NCBI GenBank assembly: GCA_902756345.1
Contig: CACVQR010000004.1
Coordinates: 124,001 to 188,000 of the forward strand
Source: Fibrobacter succinogenes
GTDB taxonomy: Bacteria; Fibrobacterota; Fibrobacteria; Fibrobacterales; Fibrobacteraceae
Reading direction: 5' to 3'
DNA: 64,000 nt
Shown here: positions 24,744 to 32,914 of the stretch, one piece after another
How positions within the stretch are numbered: position 1 is the stretch's first letter
Layout of the letters: the number at the start of each line of letters is the position of its first letter
Translations under genes and position numbers: made by a program
The notes under the pieces: model-generated
Seen by the model: the letters and a program-made list of their open reading frames with translations, nothing else
Told to the model about the DNA's origin: nothing
Database searches by the model: none

Positions 24744-25883
24744 CTAGAACACGACCAAGTCGTTCTTGTGGATGAGTTCGTCGGCGACATCCTTGCCCAA
24801 GAGTTCATGAATCTGGGCGGTCTTCTTGTGAAGCACTAGTTTCAAGGTTTCGCTGTCGAACTTTGCGACACCGCGTGCCACCGGCTCGCCGGTCTCGCTC
24901 AAGACTTCAATCAGGTCGCCCTTGTCAAAATGCTTTTTCACCGCGCAAACACCTACGGGGAGCAGGCTCGAGTGCTTTTCGCGCAGAGCCTTCACGCCGC
25001 CTTCGTCCACCACCACGGCCCCGCGCGGAGTCGTAATGAAGCTGAGCCAGCGCTGACGGCTATTGAGCTTTTTCTTGGAGCCCACAAAGAGCGTGCCTTC
25101 GGCATTTTCAAAAATCACCTGGTGCGGCAATACCTTCATGCCGCTCGCGAGGAACGCGTTGCAACCACTCTTGGTCACGTTACGGATCGCTTCGAGCTTG
25201 CTGCGCATACCGCCGGTACTCACGGCAGAACCCGTTTCACCGGGCTTACCCGCAAGGGCCAAAACGGCAGGCGTAATTTCCGGCACAAAGCGGAGCAAAC
25301 GGGCATTCGGATTTTTCTTCGGATTGTCGTCGAAGAGTCCATCTTCGTCCGTGAAAATCAAAAGCAAGTCGGCATCAAGGAAGAGCGCAACATCGCTTGA
25401 AAGCTTGTCGTTATCACCCACCTTGATTTCGGCAACGGCGAGCGAGTCATTCTCGTTGATAATCGGGACAATCTTGCGGGCAAGCATCGCCTTGATGGTG
25501 TTCTGCAAATTCTTGTAGCGGTTGCGGTCGCGGAAATCTTCGGCAGACAAAAGGATCTGTCCCACGGAAAGCTGCATCCAGCGGAACATTTCACGGTAGG
25601 CATACATCAAGTCAATCTGACCCACAGCAGCGCAGGCCTGCTTTTCGGCAAGCACCGTCGGCTTTTCCTTGTAGCCCAGCTGGCTCATGCCTGTTCCCAC
25701 AGCACCGCTTGTCACAATCACAACTTCCTTGCCCGCTTCCATGAGGCGAGCAACGGAATCTGCAAGTTTCTGGATATAACGGGTGCGAACGCCGCCCTTT
25801 TCGGAGTCGACCAAAATACGCGAGCCGATTTTGACCACAATGCGACGGGATTCATCGAGAATATTCTTTCTTAATTCACTCAT
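24744..25883 (-). CDS. proB: Glutamate 5-kinase
   Basis: 379 residues from ATG 25883. It phosphorylates glutamate in the first step of proline synthesis. The amino-acid kinase domain shows VVKIGSRILVD, VTSGAVGTGMSQLG, INENDSLA, DNDKLSSDVALFLDADLLLIFTDEDGL and GTGGM-like STGGMRSKLEA; a PUA domain follows from about residue 285. The open frame extends upstream to 25934, but those 17 codons are a translation of heptamer repeats and the conserved protein begins at MSELRKN. The 37-base gap to rapA is almost entirely repeat, and no Shine-Dalgarno is visible. Confidence 0.95.
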   Translation of the reverse strand: MSELRKNILDESRRIVVKIGSRILVDSEKGGVRTRYIQKLADSVARLMEAGKEVVIVTSGAVGTGMSQLGYKEKPTVLAEKQACAAVGQIDLMYAYREMFRWMQLSVGQILLSAEDFRDRNRYKNLQNTIKAMLARKIVPIINENDSLAVAEIKVGDNDKLSSDVALFLDADLLLIFTDEDGLFDDNPKKNPNARLLRFVPEITPAVLALAGKPGETGSAVSTGGMRSKLEAIRNVTKSGCNAFLASGMKVLPHQVIFENAEGTLFVGSKKKLNSRQRWLSFITTPRGAVVVDEGGVKALREKHSSLLPVGVCAVKKHFDKGDLIEVLSETGEPVARGVAKFDSETLKLVLHKKTAQIHELLGKDVADELIHKNDLVVF

Positions 25884-25885
25884 AT

Positions 25886-25919
25886 GTAGTAGACAGTAGG
25901 AAGTTAGAAGTAGACAGTG
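25886..25919. repeat. Heptamer-repeat array between rapA and proB
   Basis: Consecutive 7-bp units GTAGTAG, ACAGTAG, GAAGTTA, GAAGTAG, ACAGTGG fill the gap. Same family as the groES-groEL element, but only one arm is present. Confidence 0.8.
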
Positions 25920-25920
25920 G

Positions 25921-28905
25921 TTAACGGCAAACAAGCAATCTAATCGCGTCTAGGCGAATCTGCGGGTTTGAAATAATCTTTTTCCATTCCTGCGCGTTCT
26001 TGCGGAGCTGTTGCAGCTGGGCGTTGTTGCCCGCCTTGCCACGCATGCTCAGCAAATGGTTCATGCGCTGGTATTCCTGTTCGGCGCGGGCTTCGACAGC
26101 TTCTGCTGCCACCTCGGCAATTTCCTTTGCCTTGGCAGACACAATGCGGCGAGCAATGGCGAGGCCTTCTTTGCCAAAGTACTTGAGCGTCATGTTCACG
26201 GCAGCGTTCCCCTGCGGAACAGGTACATCCTTGAAGTTTGCGTTCTTCAGTTCCGGTACCTTTTCGGTCAAGTCTTCGCCCGTCGGGTTCACGAGCACGC
26301 TAATGTAGCGCGGGCCCGCAAGGTCAGACACGCCCCATTCTTCGGAGACCGAGAAGTCCACCGCAAAGTTGTACTGCATCACAAGGCCACGCATTCCGGA
26401 ATTCTGCCAGATGTTGCATGCCACGGCACCATTGTCGAGCGAAGTTTCAAAGTCAATCACGCCCTGCGAAAGCGGGTGTTCCAAGCTCACGAAGTCCACT
26501 TCGTCGTGCACCATGGCTACGTTGCGGTCAAAGGTCACAGTCAAGCTAGACGTATCGCAGAAGCGAGCATCTTCGTCGCCACCGCCCGAACTTTCTTCGA
26601 AGTTTCCGACAGCCTGCGTCACGCGGCCACCGCCACCGGCGCCCGCCATGCCAACGCTTTCCGGCATACCAGGAATCGAGCCCGATTCCACCTGCGTGCC
26701 CATGCTAATGATGTAGCAGCCCTTGATCTTACTCTTTTCGATTTCAAGACCGCGGTCCATCAGCGACGAGAACACGAGCGTTTCCAAATCCTTGTCGGCG
26801 TCAATTTTCAAGATGGCGTCGGTGATTTCTTTAGCCTTCGCCGGATTGCGGGAATTGAATTCCAACAGACGGTCACGCCCCTTCTCGATATTCTTGCGCA
26901 TGGTATCGCAATCCTTCTTGACCTTAGGGATTACGGTATCGACAAAGTTCTGGAGCAATGCCTGCGGTTCGGCCAAAGCGGCAATCAGTTCGTCGGTGTA
27001 CTTGAGGAAGAGTTCGCCACCGCTCATCATCGGAGTGCCGAAGGCGTTCAAGCCGTTGTGGTACCAGCGGAACATGACTTCCTGACCGGAGCCCTTCACA
27101 TACGGCACGTGAATAATGATGTTTTCGGTCTGACCGATACGGTCCAAGCGGCCAATACGCTGTTCCACCAAGGCCGCATCGAGCGGCAAGTCAAAGAGAA
27201 TCAGGTGATGGGCAAACTGGAAGTTGCGGCCTTCGGAACCGATTTCAGATGCAATCAACAAGTTCGCGCCGTTTTCTTTACTGAAGTTTGCAGCGGCCTT
27301 GTCGCGGGCCATAATCGTCATGTTCTCATGGAACATCGAGAACGCACCCTCGCCCATGTATTCGTTCAAGAGCGTTTCAAGAGCTTGAACCACCTGGATG
27401 GATTCGCAAATCAGGAGCACCTTGTCGCCCGCGTGTTCCTTCAAGAATCCCTTGAGCCACACGTAGCGTTCGTCGAGCGCCCAGGCGTCGGAATAGCTCG
27501 TGCACAAGAGGCCATTTTCCTGAATGTCGGTGGACATGTCGAGGTCGTTTTCGGCAGCCACGTTCACCATGTCGCGGTAATTCTTGTTCGGTTCCAGCGG
27601 GATTTCGTCGAGCACGCGCTTCGGGAATCCGCCCACGCCCTTACGGGTATTGCGGAACACCACCGAACCTGTACCCACAGCATCCACGATGCGGCGGATC
27701 CATTCGTCGGCAGGCATGCTCTTTGCGCTTTCCTGTTCAAGCCACGGGCGAATAATCGACTTCTTCGGCACGCATTCGTTCAAGTCGTCCCAGCTCATGG
27801 TCTGGCCGGGGTCCGTCGGCAACTTCGAAAGTTCGTTCACCAGTTTGCGGTAGGCATCCTGGTCCTTGATAAAGCTGTTGTAGTCCGCAAAGCGCACGGG
27901 GTCGAGCATCTTCAAGCGGTTGAACTGCGATTCCGGATGGAACTGCAGCGGCGTACCCGTCAAAAGCAGCACACCCTTCGAGCGCTGAATCACGGCGTTA
28001 GCGAGCAAGTATTCGTGGCTCGTGAATCCGTCTTCGCAAACCAGGTGATGCGCTTCGTCAATAATCACCATGTCCCAAGTTGTCTTGAGCAAGTCTTCGA
28101 TCAACGCGGGCTGCTTGATCAAGAAATCGATGGAGCAAATAATATCGTTTGCAATCGTGAACGGATTCGGGCGGTCATCGTCGTCGTTCACGAACAGGCC
28201 CTTGATGTAGCCCTCGTCCACCAGAGTGAACAAGTGGTTAAAGCGGCGCTTCATTTCCACAAGCCACTGGTGCTTGAGCGTTTCGGGCACAATAATCAAC
28301 GTACGGGTCAGGCGACCGCGGGCCTTGAGTGCATGCCAAATCATGCCGGCTTCAATCGTCTTGCCGAGGCCCACTTCGTCAGAGAGCATCAAGCGCGGGA
28401 GTGTTGAACTGTCGCAGGCGCGGCTGCACAGGTAATACTGGTGCGGAATCATCGAGGTACGCGGGCCAATCATGCCACGCACCGGCGACGAAATCCACTT
28501 GCAAGAAAGTTCCATGGCCGATTCGCGGCGACCGAACTGCACGCTGTTCGACACGCGGTTTTCCATGAGGGCCTTGAACAAGTCCGCAGGACGCGCAATC
28601 GAAATCTTGCCGCTCAGTTCAGATTCCTTCATCTGTCTGCCGGCACGACCCGTATACACTAACAAGCCGTCCACCTCTTTCACCGATTCCACGGTAAAAG
28701 ACATACCCTTTTCGCTCTTGGCGGTATCACCCACCGAAAGTTCAAAGCGGTCCACAGGGGCACCCATGGAACGGTAGCAACGGACATCACTTACAGCGGG
28801 GAAAGAAATCTTAACAATACGGTCTTGCACCTCGGTGACTATACCAAGCCCGAGAGTAGGTTCCGATTGACTTACATAGCGTTGGCCAATCTTGAAATTC
28901 ATCAT
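25921..28905 (-). CDS. rapA: RapA-like Swi2/Snf2 ATPase (RNA polymerase recycling factor)
   Basis: 994 residues. The alignment to E. coli RapA is clear from the start (KIGQRYVSQSEPTLGLGIV) and includes the two N-terminal Tudor-like modules, the RTSMIPHQ segment and Walker A in LMLSDEVGLGKTIEAGMI (about 172-188). Further matches are LIIVPETLKHQWLVEM, the DEAH box in VIIDEAHHLV (about 283), LLLTGTPLQ, and the C-terminal helicase motifs SEIGSEGRNFQFAHHL and QRIGRLDRIGQ. The C-terminal 350 residues are less conserved. The protein binds RNA polymerase and helps recycle stalled complexes. proB follows in the same direction. Confidence 0.92.
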   Translation of the reverse strand: MMNFKIGQRYVSQSEPTLGLGIVTEVQDRIVKISFPAVSDVRCYRSMGAPVDRFELSVGDTAKSEKGMSFTVESVKEVDGLLVYTGRAGRQMKESELSGKISIARPADLFKALMENRVSNSVQFGRRESAMELSCKWISSPVRGMIGPRTSMIPHQYYLCSRACDSSTLPRLMLSDEVGLGKTIEAGMIWHALKARGRLTRTLIIVPETLKHQWLVEMKRRFNHLFTLVDEGYIKGLFVNDDDDRPNPFTIANDIICSIDFLIKQPALIEDLLKTTWDMVIIDEAHHLVCEDGFTSHEYLLANAVIQRSKGVLLLTGTPLQFHPESQFNRLKMLDPVRFADYNSFIKDQDAYRKLVNELSKLPTDPGQTMSWDDLNECVPKKSIIRPWLEQESAKSMPADEWIRRIVDAVGTGSVVFRNTRKGVGGFPKRVLDEIPLEPNKNYRDMVNVAAENDLDMSTDIQENGLLCTSYSDAWALDERYVWLKGFLKEHAGDKVLLICESIQVVQALETLLNEYMGEGAFSMFHENMTIMARDKAAANFSKENGANLLIASEIGSEGRNFQFAHHLILFDLPLDAALVEQRIGRLDRIGQTENIIIHVPYVKGSGQEVMFRWYHNGLNAFGTPMMSGGELFLKYTDELIAALAEPQALLQNFVDTVIPKVKKDCDTMRKNIEKGRDRLLEFNSRNPAKAKEITDAILKIDADKDLETLVFSSLMDRGLEIEKSKIKGCYIISMGTQVESGSIPGMPESVGMAGAGGGGRVTQAVGNFEESSGGGDEDARFCDTSSLTVTFDRNVAMVHDEVDFVSLEHPLSQGVIDFETSLDNGAVACNIWQNSGMRGLVMQYNFAVDFSVSEEWGVSDLAGPRYISVLVNPTGEDLTEKVPELKNANFKDVPVPQGNAAVNMTLKYFGKEGLAIARRIVSAKAKEIAEVAAEAVEARAEQEYQRMNHLLSMRGKAGNNAQLQQLRKNAQEWKKIISNPQIRLDAIRLLVCR

Positions 28906-28918
28906 ACCTCCTAAATTT

Positions 28919-29016
28919 AAAAAAGTTGGCAGAACTTAGTTGGCAGAGCTTAGAGAAAATTCAAGTTCCAAGCCACAATTTTTATGTTCTAAGTTCTATG
29001 TTCTAAGTTCTAAGTT
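28919..29016. repeat. Heptamer-repeat array upstream of the GYF-RDD gene
   Basis: Degenerate 7-bp units: AGTTGGC AGAACTT AGTTGGC AGAGCTT at the left, and TTCTAAG TTCTATG TTCTAAG TTCTAAG at the right, in inverse orientation around an AT-rich centre. The right arm runs into the CTATATTTA box before the next gene. Confidence 0.75.
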
Positions 29017-29026
29017 CTATATTTAC
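29017..29026 (+). promoter_or_regulatory. CTATATTTAC box directly before a start codon
   Basis: The box ends five bases before the ATG at 29032, with no room for a Shine-Dalgarno site. If it is a -10/-7 element the transcript would be leaderless. Similar spacing is seen before psd, purN, scpB and the lipoprotein gene at 53895. Confidence 0.4.
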
Positions 29027-29031
29027 CTCGT

Positions 29032-29775
29032 ATGATATGGTATTTTATAGATGAAACTGTAACAGACGGTGAACGACGCAAGGGTCCCTTTAATATCGAC
29101 GAAATCAGGGACTTTGTAAAAGACGGCTCAATAAAAGACGAAACTTTAGTGTGGCATTCGGGCATGGAAGCCTGGGTCGCCTGGAAAGACACCGAAGAAT
29201 CCAAGGAAGTTCCGCTCTCCGAAGAAGAACAGATCAAGCAGGCCCTGGAAGCCATTATTGCCGAGCACAATAAAGGCAAGCATTACGCCGGATTCTTTGT
29301 CCGCGCTATCGCCTACTTTATCGACAACGTTATTTTGTCTGCAACAGGTGTCTTGATTCTGATGATCATGAGCGCCGTTCAGGCGATTGACCTGAACGCC
29401 CTCGCCGACGCCATGAACGCCTACATTAACACGCCCACCTCCGAAGAGGCTTTGAACAAGGTGATTGACGTTCCCGGCACGCACCTGTTCCTGATTATCT
29501 GGGGTGTGGCACAGGCCATTTACTTTATTGCGTTTACAGCCATCAAGTCGGCCACCCCCGGCAAAATGCTCGTGAAGATTCATGTCGAAGTCGCCCACGG
29601 TGAACCCATGAGCTGGGTGAGTGCAGCACTCCGCTTTATCGCAAGCCTGATTACGCAATGCACGCTCATGTTCTACGGCCTTGGCTACCTGATTGTCTTT
29701 ATTGACCCCAAGCGGCGCGCCCTCCACGATTACATCGCCCGCACCAGGGTTGTACATGACAAGCTCAAGAAGTAA
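29032..29775 (+). CDS. GYF_2 plus RDD-domain membrane protein
   Basis: 247 residues. The first 60 residues form a GYF_2-type module (MIWYFIDETVTDGERRKGPF, LVWHSGMEAWV), which in other proteins binds proline-rich peptides or partner proteins. After a charged linker comes an RDD domain: AGFFVRAIAYFIDNVILSAT with the first membrane helix, a second long hydrophobic helix (FLIIWGVAQAIYFIAFTAI), the SATPGKMLVKIHV motif, and a C-terminal SLITQCTLMFYGLGYLIVFI helix ending in DPKRRALHDYIARTRVV. The role is unknown; RDD proteins are often transporters or stress-related. Heptamer repeats lie on both sides of the gene. Confidence 0.85.
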   Translation: MIWYFIDETVTDGERRKGPFNIDEIRDFVKDGSIKDETLVWHSGMEAWVAWKDTEESKEVPLSEEEQIKQALEAIIAEHNKGKHYAGFFVRAIAYFIDNVILSATGVLILMIMSAVQAIDLNALADAMNAYINTPTSEEALNKVIDVPGTHLFLIIWGVAQAIYFIAFTAIKSATPGKMLVKIHVEVAHGEPMSWVSAALRFIASLITQCTLMFYGLGYLIVFIDPKRRALHDYIARTRVVHDKLKK

Positions 29776-29918
29776 TGTGAGATGTGAAATGTGGGATTAG
29801 ACATTTCACATTACACATCACACATTATATATCGTTCCTTGAGATTGCAAATTTCAGAATTACTATATTTTCCTCGGAAAACAATTACGAGATCCGAATT
29901 CATAATTCTGAATTTATT
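29775..29918. repeat. Heptamer repeats between the GYF-RDD gene and murA
   Basis: First an inverted pair of arms with units ATGTGAG, ATGTGAA, ATGTGGG opposed to ATTTCAC, ATTACAC, ATCACAC (about 29777-29830). Then come shorter arms of the ATTCCGA/ATTCTGA family (about 29853 and 29891-29918) that run up to the murA ATG and leave no Shine-Dalgarno site. Confidence 0.8.
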
Positions 29919-31196
29919 ATGTACCAGTTTATTGTACCTCAGGTTAAAAAGCCGCTCGACGGCGAAGTTGAAATTTCCGGCGCCAAGAACGCCGTTTTGG
30001 CAGTAATGGCCGCAGCCCTCTTAGCCGACGGCGTCTCCGAAATCACGAATGTCCCGCACCTCAAAGACATGAAGACCATGTCCGACGTGCTGCGCGTGAT
30101 CGGTTGCCACATCGGTGGCGAAGCCCACACTTTAAGAATCGACACCCGTGGCGCCGACCATCTGGAAGCCCCTTACGAACTCGTGAAGACCATGCGCGCA
30201 AGCTTCTATGTGCTTGGCCCGCTGGTAGCACGCTTCGGTCGCTGCCGCGTTTCGCTCCCGGGCGGTTGCGCCTGGGGCCCGCGCCCGGTTGACCTTCACT
30301 TGAAAGGGCTCGAGGCGCTCGGTGCAAAGATTACGGTAACGCATGGCTATGTCGAAGCCACCTGCGATGGGCGCCTACCGGGCGGTACATTCCATTTCCC
30401 GATTTCAAGCGTGGGCGCCACGGTGAACGTACTCATGGCCGCCACACTTGCCAAGGGCACGAGCGTGTTGCAGAATGCAGCCCTCGAACCTGAAATCGAT
30501 AACCTCGTCGATTACCTCATCGGCATGGGCGCCAAGATTCAAGGTCGCGGCACGCGCACCCTTACGGTGCAGGGCGTAGAATCCCTACGCCCGGGTAATG
30601 GCGTCACCATTCCCGACCGTATCGAAGCAGGCACCTTCCTCTGCGGCGCCGCCATTACGCGTGGCCGCGTCAAGGTCACCAAGATTATTCCCGAACATAT
30701 CGCCTCGACGCTCGATGCCTTCCGCGACATGAACTGTAAGGTTTCCGTCGGCCCCGACTGGGCCGAAGTCGACGCCCGCAACGTGGAACTCAAGCCGATT
30801 ACGATTCAGACGCTCCCGTTCCCGGGCTACCCCACCGATATGCAGGCACCCCTCATGGCGACACTTCTCTCGGTTCCGGGCAACAGCGTGATTCAAGACA
30901 CCGTCTATAACGACCGATTCAAGCATGTGGCCGAAATGGAACGCCTGGGTGCAAACATTACACTCAGCGGTAACACCGCCACCATCAAGGGCGGGCTCCC
31001 GCTCGAAGGTGCCGACGTCATGGGCTCCGACCTGCGCGCTTCCGCCGCGCTCGTCCTCGCCGCGTTAATCGCCGAAGGCGAAACCAAGATTAGCCGCATT
31101 TACCACCTGGACCGCGGTTACGAAGATTTCGAAGCCAAGATGGCTAAGCTCGGCGCCGAAGTCAAGCGCGTCATCATCGACGCGGACGAACCGTAG
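29919..31196 (+). CDS. murA: UDP-N-acetylglucosamine 1-carboxyvinyltransferase
   Basis: 425 residues from the ATG at 29919; a longer frame upstream (from 29784) only translates intergenic repeats. MurA adds enolpyruvate to UDP-GlcNAc, the first committed step of peptidoglycan synthesis in the cytoplasm. Visible family signatures are ISGAKNAVL, TMRASFYVLGPLVARFG, the catalytic loop LPGGCAWGPRPVDLHLKGLE with Cys117 (the fosfomycin-target Cys), PDRIEAGTF and YPTDMQAPLMA. The C-terminus reads DRGYEDFEAKMAKLGA. No ribosome-binding site is visible before the ATG. Confidence 0.96.
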   Translation: MYQFIVPQVKKPLDGEVEISGAKNAVLAVMAAALLADGVSEITNVPHLKDMKTMSDVLRVIGCHIGGEAHTLRIDTRGADHLEAPYELVKTMRASFYVLGPLVARFGRCRVSLPGGCAWGPRPVDLHLKGLEALGAKITVTHGYVEATCDGRLPGGTFHFPISSVGATVNVLMAATLAKGTSVLQNAALEPEIDNLVDYLIGMGAKIQGRGTRTLTVQGVESLRPGNGVTIPDRIEAGTFLCGAAITRGRVKVTKIIPEHIASTLDAFRDMNCKVSVGPDWAEVDARNVELKPITIQTLPFPGYPTDMQAPLMATLLSVPGNSVIQDTVYNDRFKHVAEMERLGANITLSGNTATIKGGLPLEGADVMGSDLRASAALVLAALIAEGETKISRIYHLDRGYEDFEAKMAKLGAEVKRVIIDADEP

Positions 31197-31240
31197 ACAG
31201 TAGGAAGTAGGAAGTAGGATGTAGACAGTAGACTGTAGGC
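31192..31240. repeat. Heptamer-repeat array after murA
   Basis: Tandem 7-bp units of the GTAGACA/GTAGGAA family start at the murA stop codon and run for about 48 bases with the period preserved. Confidence 0.8.
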
Positions 31241-31250
31241 TGTTAAAAGA

Positions 31251-31281
31251 AAAACTCCGGCGAGGCAATCGTCGGAGTTTT
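31251..31281. terminator. Bidirectional terminator between murA and the cpoB-like gene
   Basis: AAAACTCCG (31251-31259) pairs with CGGAGTTTT (31273-31281), with extra CGA/TCG pairing inside the loop. The A and T runs allow it to serve both converging genes. Confidence 0.85.
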
Positions 31282-31303
31282 CGTTTTGAAAGATTTTGAA
31301 CTA

Positions 31304-32248
31304 TTACAGAGCGGCTTCCGTAGATTCGGTCGTTGCGCTTGCAGTCGGTTCAGAAGCATTATCGGTCGTCGACTTGCGGGAGGTCGGCTTGACCGGTTCG
31401 CGAACCACAGGCACGCAACGTTCCACAGGTTCACCGGCAGATTTCTTGTCTTCTTTTTCCAAGATTTCCTGCAACATTTCGGCAGCCTGTTCAAATTCGG
31501 CAGACTTTTCGCAAGACTTGGTAGAAAGAATCTTCTGCAGGTACTGCTTCTGCATGTTGATGTCGCATTCTTCGCCATAAAGGCCCGAAAGCTTGAACAA
31601 TGCGGGGCAGGTCTTCTGGCCGTCGGGGAAGGCTTCCGACATGCGTGCAAAGACCTTTTTCGCCTTGTCAACCTGCGCAACATCAATCAGGCAGAGAGCC
31701 ATCCAGTAAAGCGAATTCTCGGCGAGTTCGCCTTCTTTCATTTGTTCGTAAACCTGCTTGAAACCGCTGTAGGCCAGCTTGAATTCGCCACGATGGTAAT
31801 CGGAGCGGGCCGTATTGAACATCGCTTCGGCTTCCACGAGCTTTTCGGCTTCGCGTTCCAGGCTATCCATGGACACGGGCGCTGCAGGCGCACCGCTCAC
31901 GACCACCTTCTTCGCCAAGATCTTGTCGGACTTGCCGAGCAACATATCCAAGCGGTAGATGATTTCTTCTTGCCTGGAATCGTTACGTTCGGACTCGTCT
32001 GCAACGCGGCGAGAAAGCATAGTGATTTCGGCCTGCATGCGTTTTTGAGCAAGCTCAGCCGCATCAAGTTCTGCACGCAGAGAATCGTTTTGAGCCTGAA
32101 GCCGTACAGCGACAGAATCAAGGTTGGCCTGAACTTCAGCGCCGACAGCCTTCATTTCCTGCGTACGGAGTACCGTCATCTGGCTACAACCCGTCAGGGC
32201 TGCGACCATAAGCAAGGGAAATACGATGTTCAATTTTTTGTTTTTCAT
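31304..32248 (-). CDS. Tol-Pal-associated lipoprotein with coiled coil and TPR-like region (CpoB/YbgF-like)
   Basis: 314 residues. A lipoprotein signal ends in LTGC (Cys21). Residues of about 30-115 are a charged coiled coil (VQANLDSVAVRLQAQNDSLR), as in the N-terminal part of CpoB. Residues of about 140-240 contain TPR-like helices (ARSDYHRGEFKLAYSGFKQV, ENSLYWMALCLIDVAQVDKA). The C-terminal 50 residues are low-complexity Ser/Thr. It follows pal in the same direction, the place held by cpoB in Tol-Pal operons, which supports a role in coordinating outer-membrane constriction with wall synthesis. Sequence identity to CpoB is not obvious, so the symbol is left empty. Confidence 0.75.
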   Translation of the reverse strand: MKNKKLNIVFPLLMVAALTGCSQMTVLRTQEMKAVGAEVQANLDSVAVRLQAQNDSLRAELDAAELAQKRMQAEITMLSRRVADESERNDSRQEEIIYRLDMLLGKSDKILAKKVVVSGAPAAPVSMDSLEREAEKLVEAEAMFNTARSDYHRGEFKLAYSGFKQVYEQMKEGELAENSLYWMALCLIDVAQVDKAKKVFARMSEAFPDGQKTCPALFKLSGLYGEECDINMQKQYLQKILSTKSCEKSAEFEQAAEMLQEILEKEDKKSAGEPVERCVPVVREPVKPTSRKSTTDNASEPTASATTESTEAAL

Positions 32249-32280
32249 ATAACAAGTTCTTTTTAATTACCCGCAAAATT

Positions 32281-32309
32281 CCTCGCCTGCAGTAATAGGC
32301 AAGACGAGG
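32281..32309 (-). terminator. Possible attenuating hairpin between pal and the cpoB-like gene
   Basis: CCTCG/CGAGG outer arms with inner GCCT/AGGC pairing; on the minus strand the stem is followed by AATTTTG. It could lower transcription of the last gene of the operon. Confidence 0.45.
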
Positions 32310-32326
32310 ACGAAATTTAAAGAATC

Positions 32327-32914
32327 TTATTCCTTGATGTTCACGCGGAAGTTGGCGCGACGGTTCTGGGAGTAGGCTTCTTCGGTTGCACCTTCAACCT
32401 TCGGAGCTTCCTTACCGTAGCTGACCGATTCCATGCGCTTGGCGTCAATGCCGTAAGCAACGAGGAATTCCTTCACCTTCATGGCACGCTTTGCACCGAG
32501 AGTGAAGTTGTAGTCTTCGGTACCGCGAGCATCGGTGTGGCCTTCAATCGTAATCGTGAAGCGTTCTTCCTTAATCAGGAGTTCGCCCACCTGAGCCAAG
32601 AGTTCCTTAGCCTTTTCGGTGAGTTCAGAACGGTCAAAGTCAAAGTAAACGTCTTCGCTCATGATCTGGTTGATGAGTGCTTCCAAGCGGGCACGTTCAG
32701 CTTCCAAGCGGGCGCGTTCAGCAGCCAGGCGTTCGGCTTCGAGGCGAGCCTGTTCAGCTGCCAGGGAATCTGCATTGGGTTCTGCAGCCGGAGCAACCGC
32801 GGCCGGAGCCGGAGCAGCTTCCGGTTCAGTCTGAGGCTGCTGCTTCTTGGCGCAAGCAACGAGGCAGAGGGCTGCGGCAGATGCCACTACAGCGAGTTTA
32901 ACGAAGTTCTTCAT
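32327..32914 (-). CDS. pal: Peptidoglycan-associated lipoprotein Pal
   Basis: 195 residues. Lipobox LVAC (Cys21), a Pro/Ala-rich spacer, a short Ala/Arg/Glu-rich helix with ERARLEAERARLEA repeats, then the OmpA-like domain from about residue 90. That domain has YFDFDRSELT, the peptidoglycan-binding TIEGHTDARGTEDYN motif, LGAKRAMKVKEFL and RRANFRV. It anchors the outer membrane to peptidoglycan and binds TolB. Its ATG overlaps the tolB stop codon (ATGA). Confidence 0.95.
   Translation of the reverse strand: MKNFVKLAVVASAAALCLVACAKKQQPQTEPEAAPAPAAVAPAAEPNADSLAAEQARLEAERLAAERARLEAERARLEALINQIMSEDVYFDFDRSELTEKAKELLAQVGELLIKEERFTITIEGHTDARGTEDYNFTLGAKRAMKVKEFLVAYGIDAKRMESVSYGKEAPKVEGATEEAYSQNRRANFRVNIKE

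Noticed and set aside
26011-28407. Very long open frame opposite rapA
   Set aside because: Antisense shadow of a strongly biased coding sequence; the translation is rich in His, Arg and Val and resembles no protein, while the other strand matches RapA throughout.
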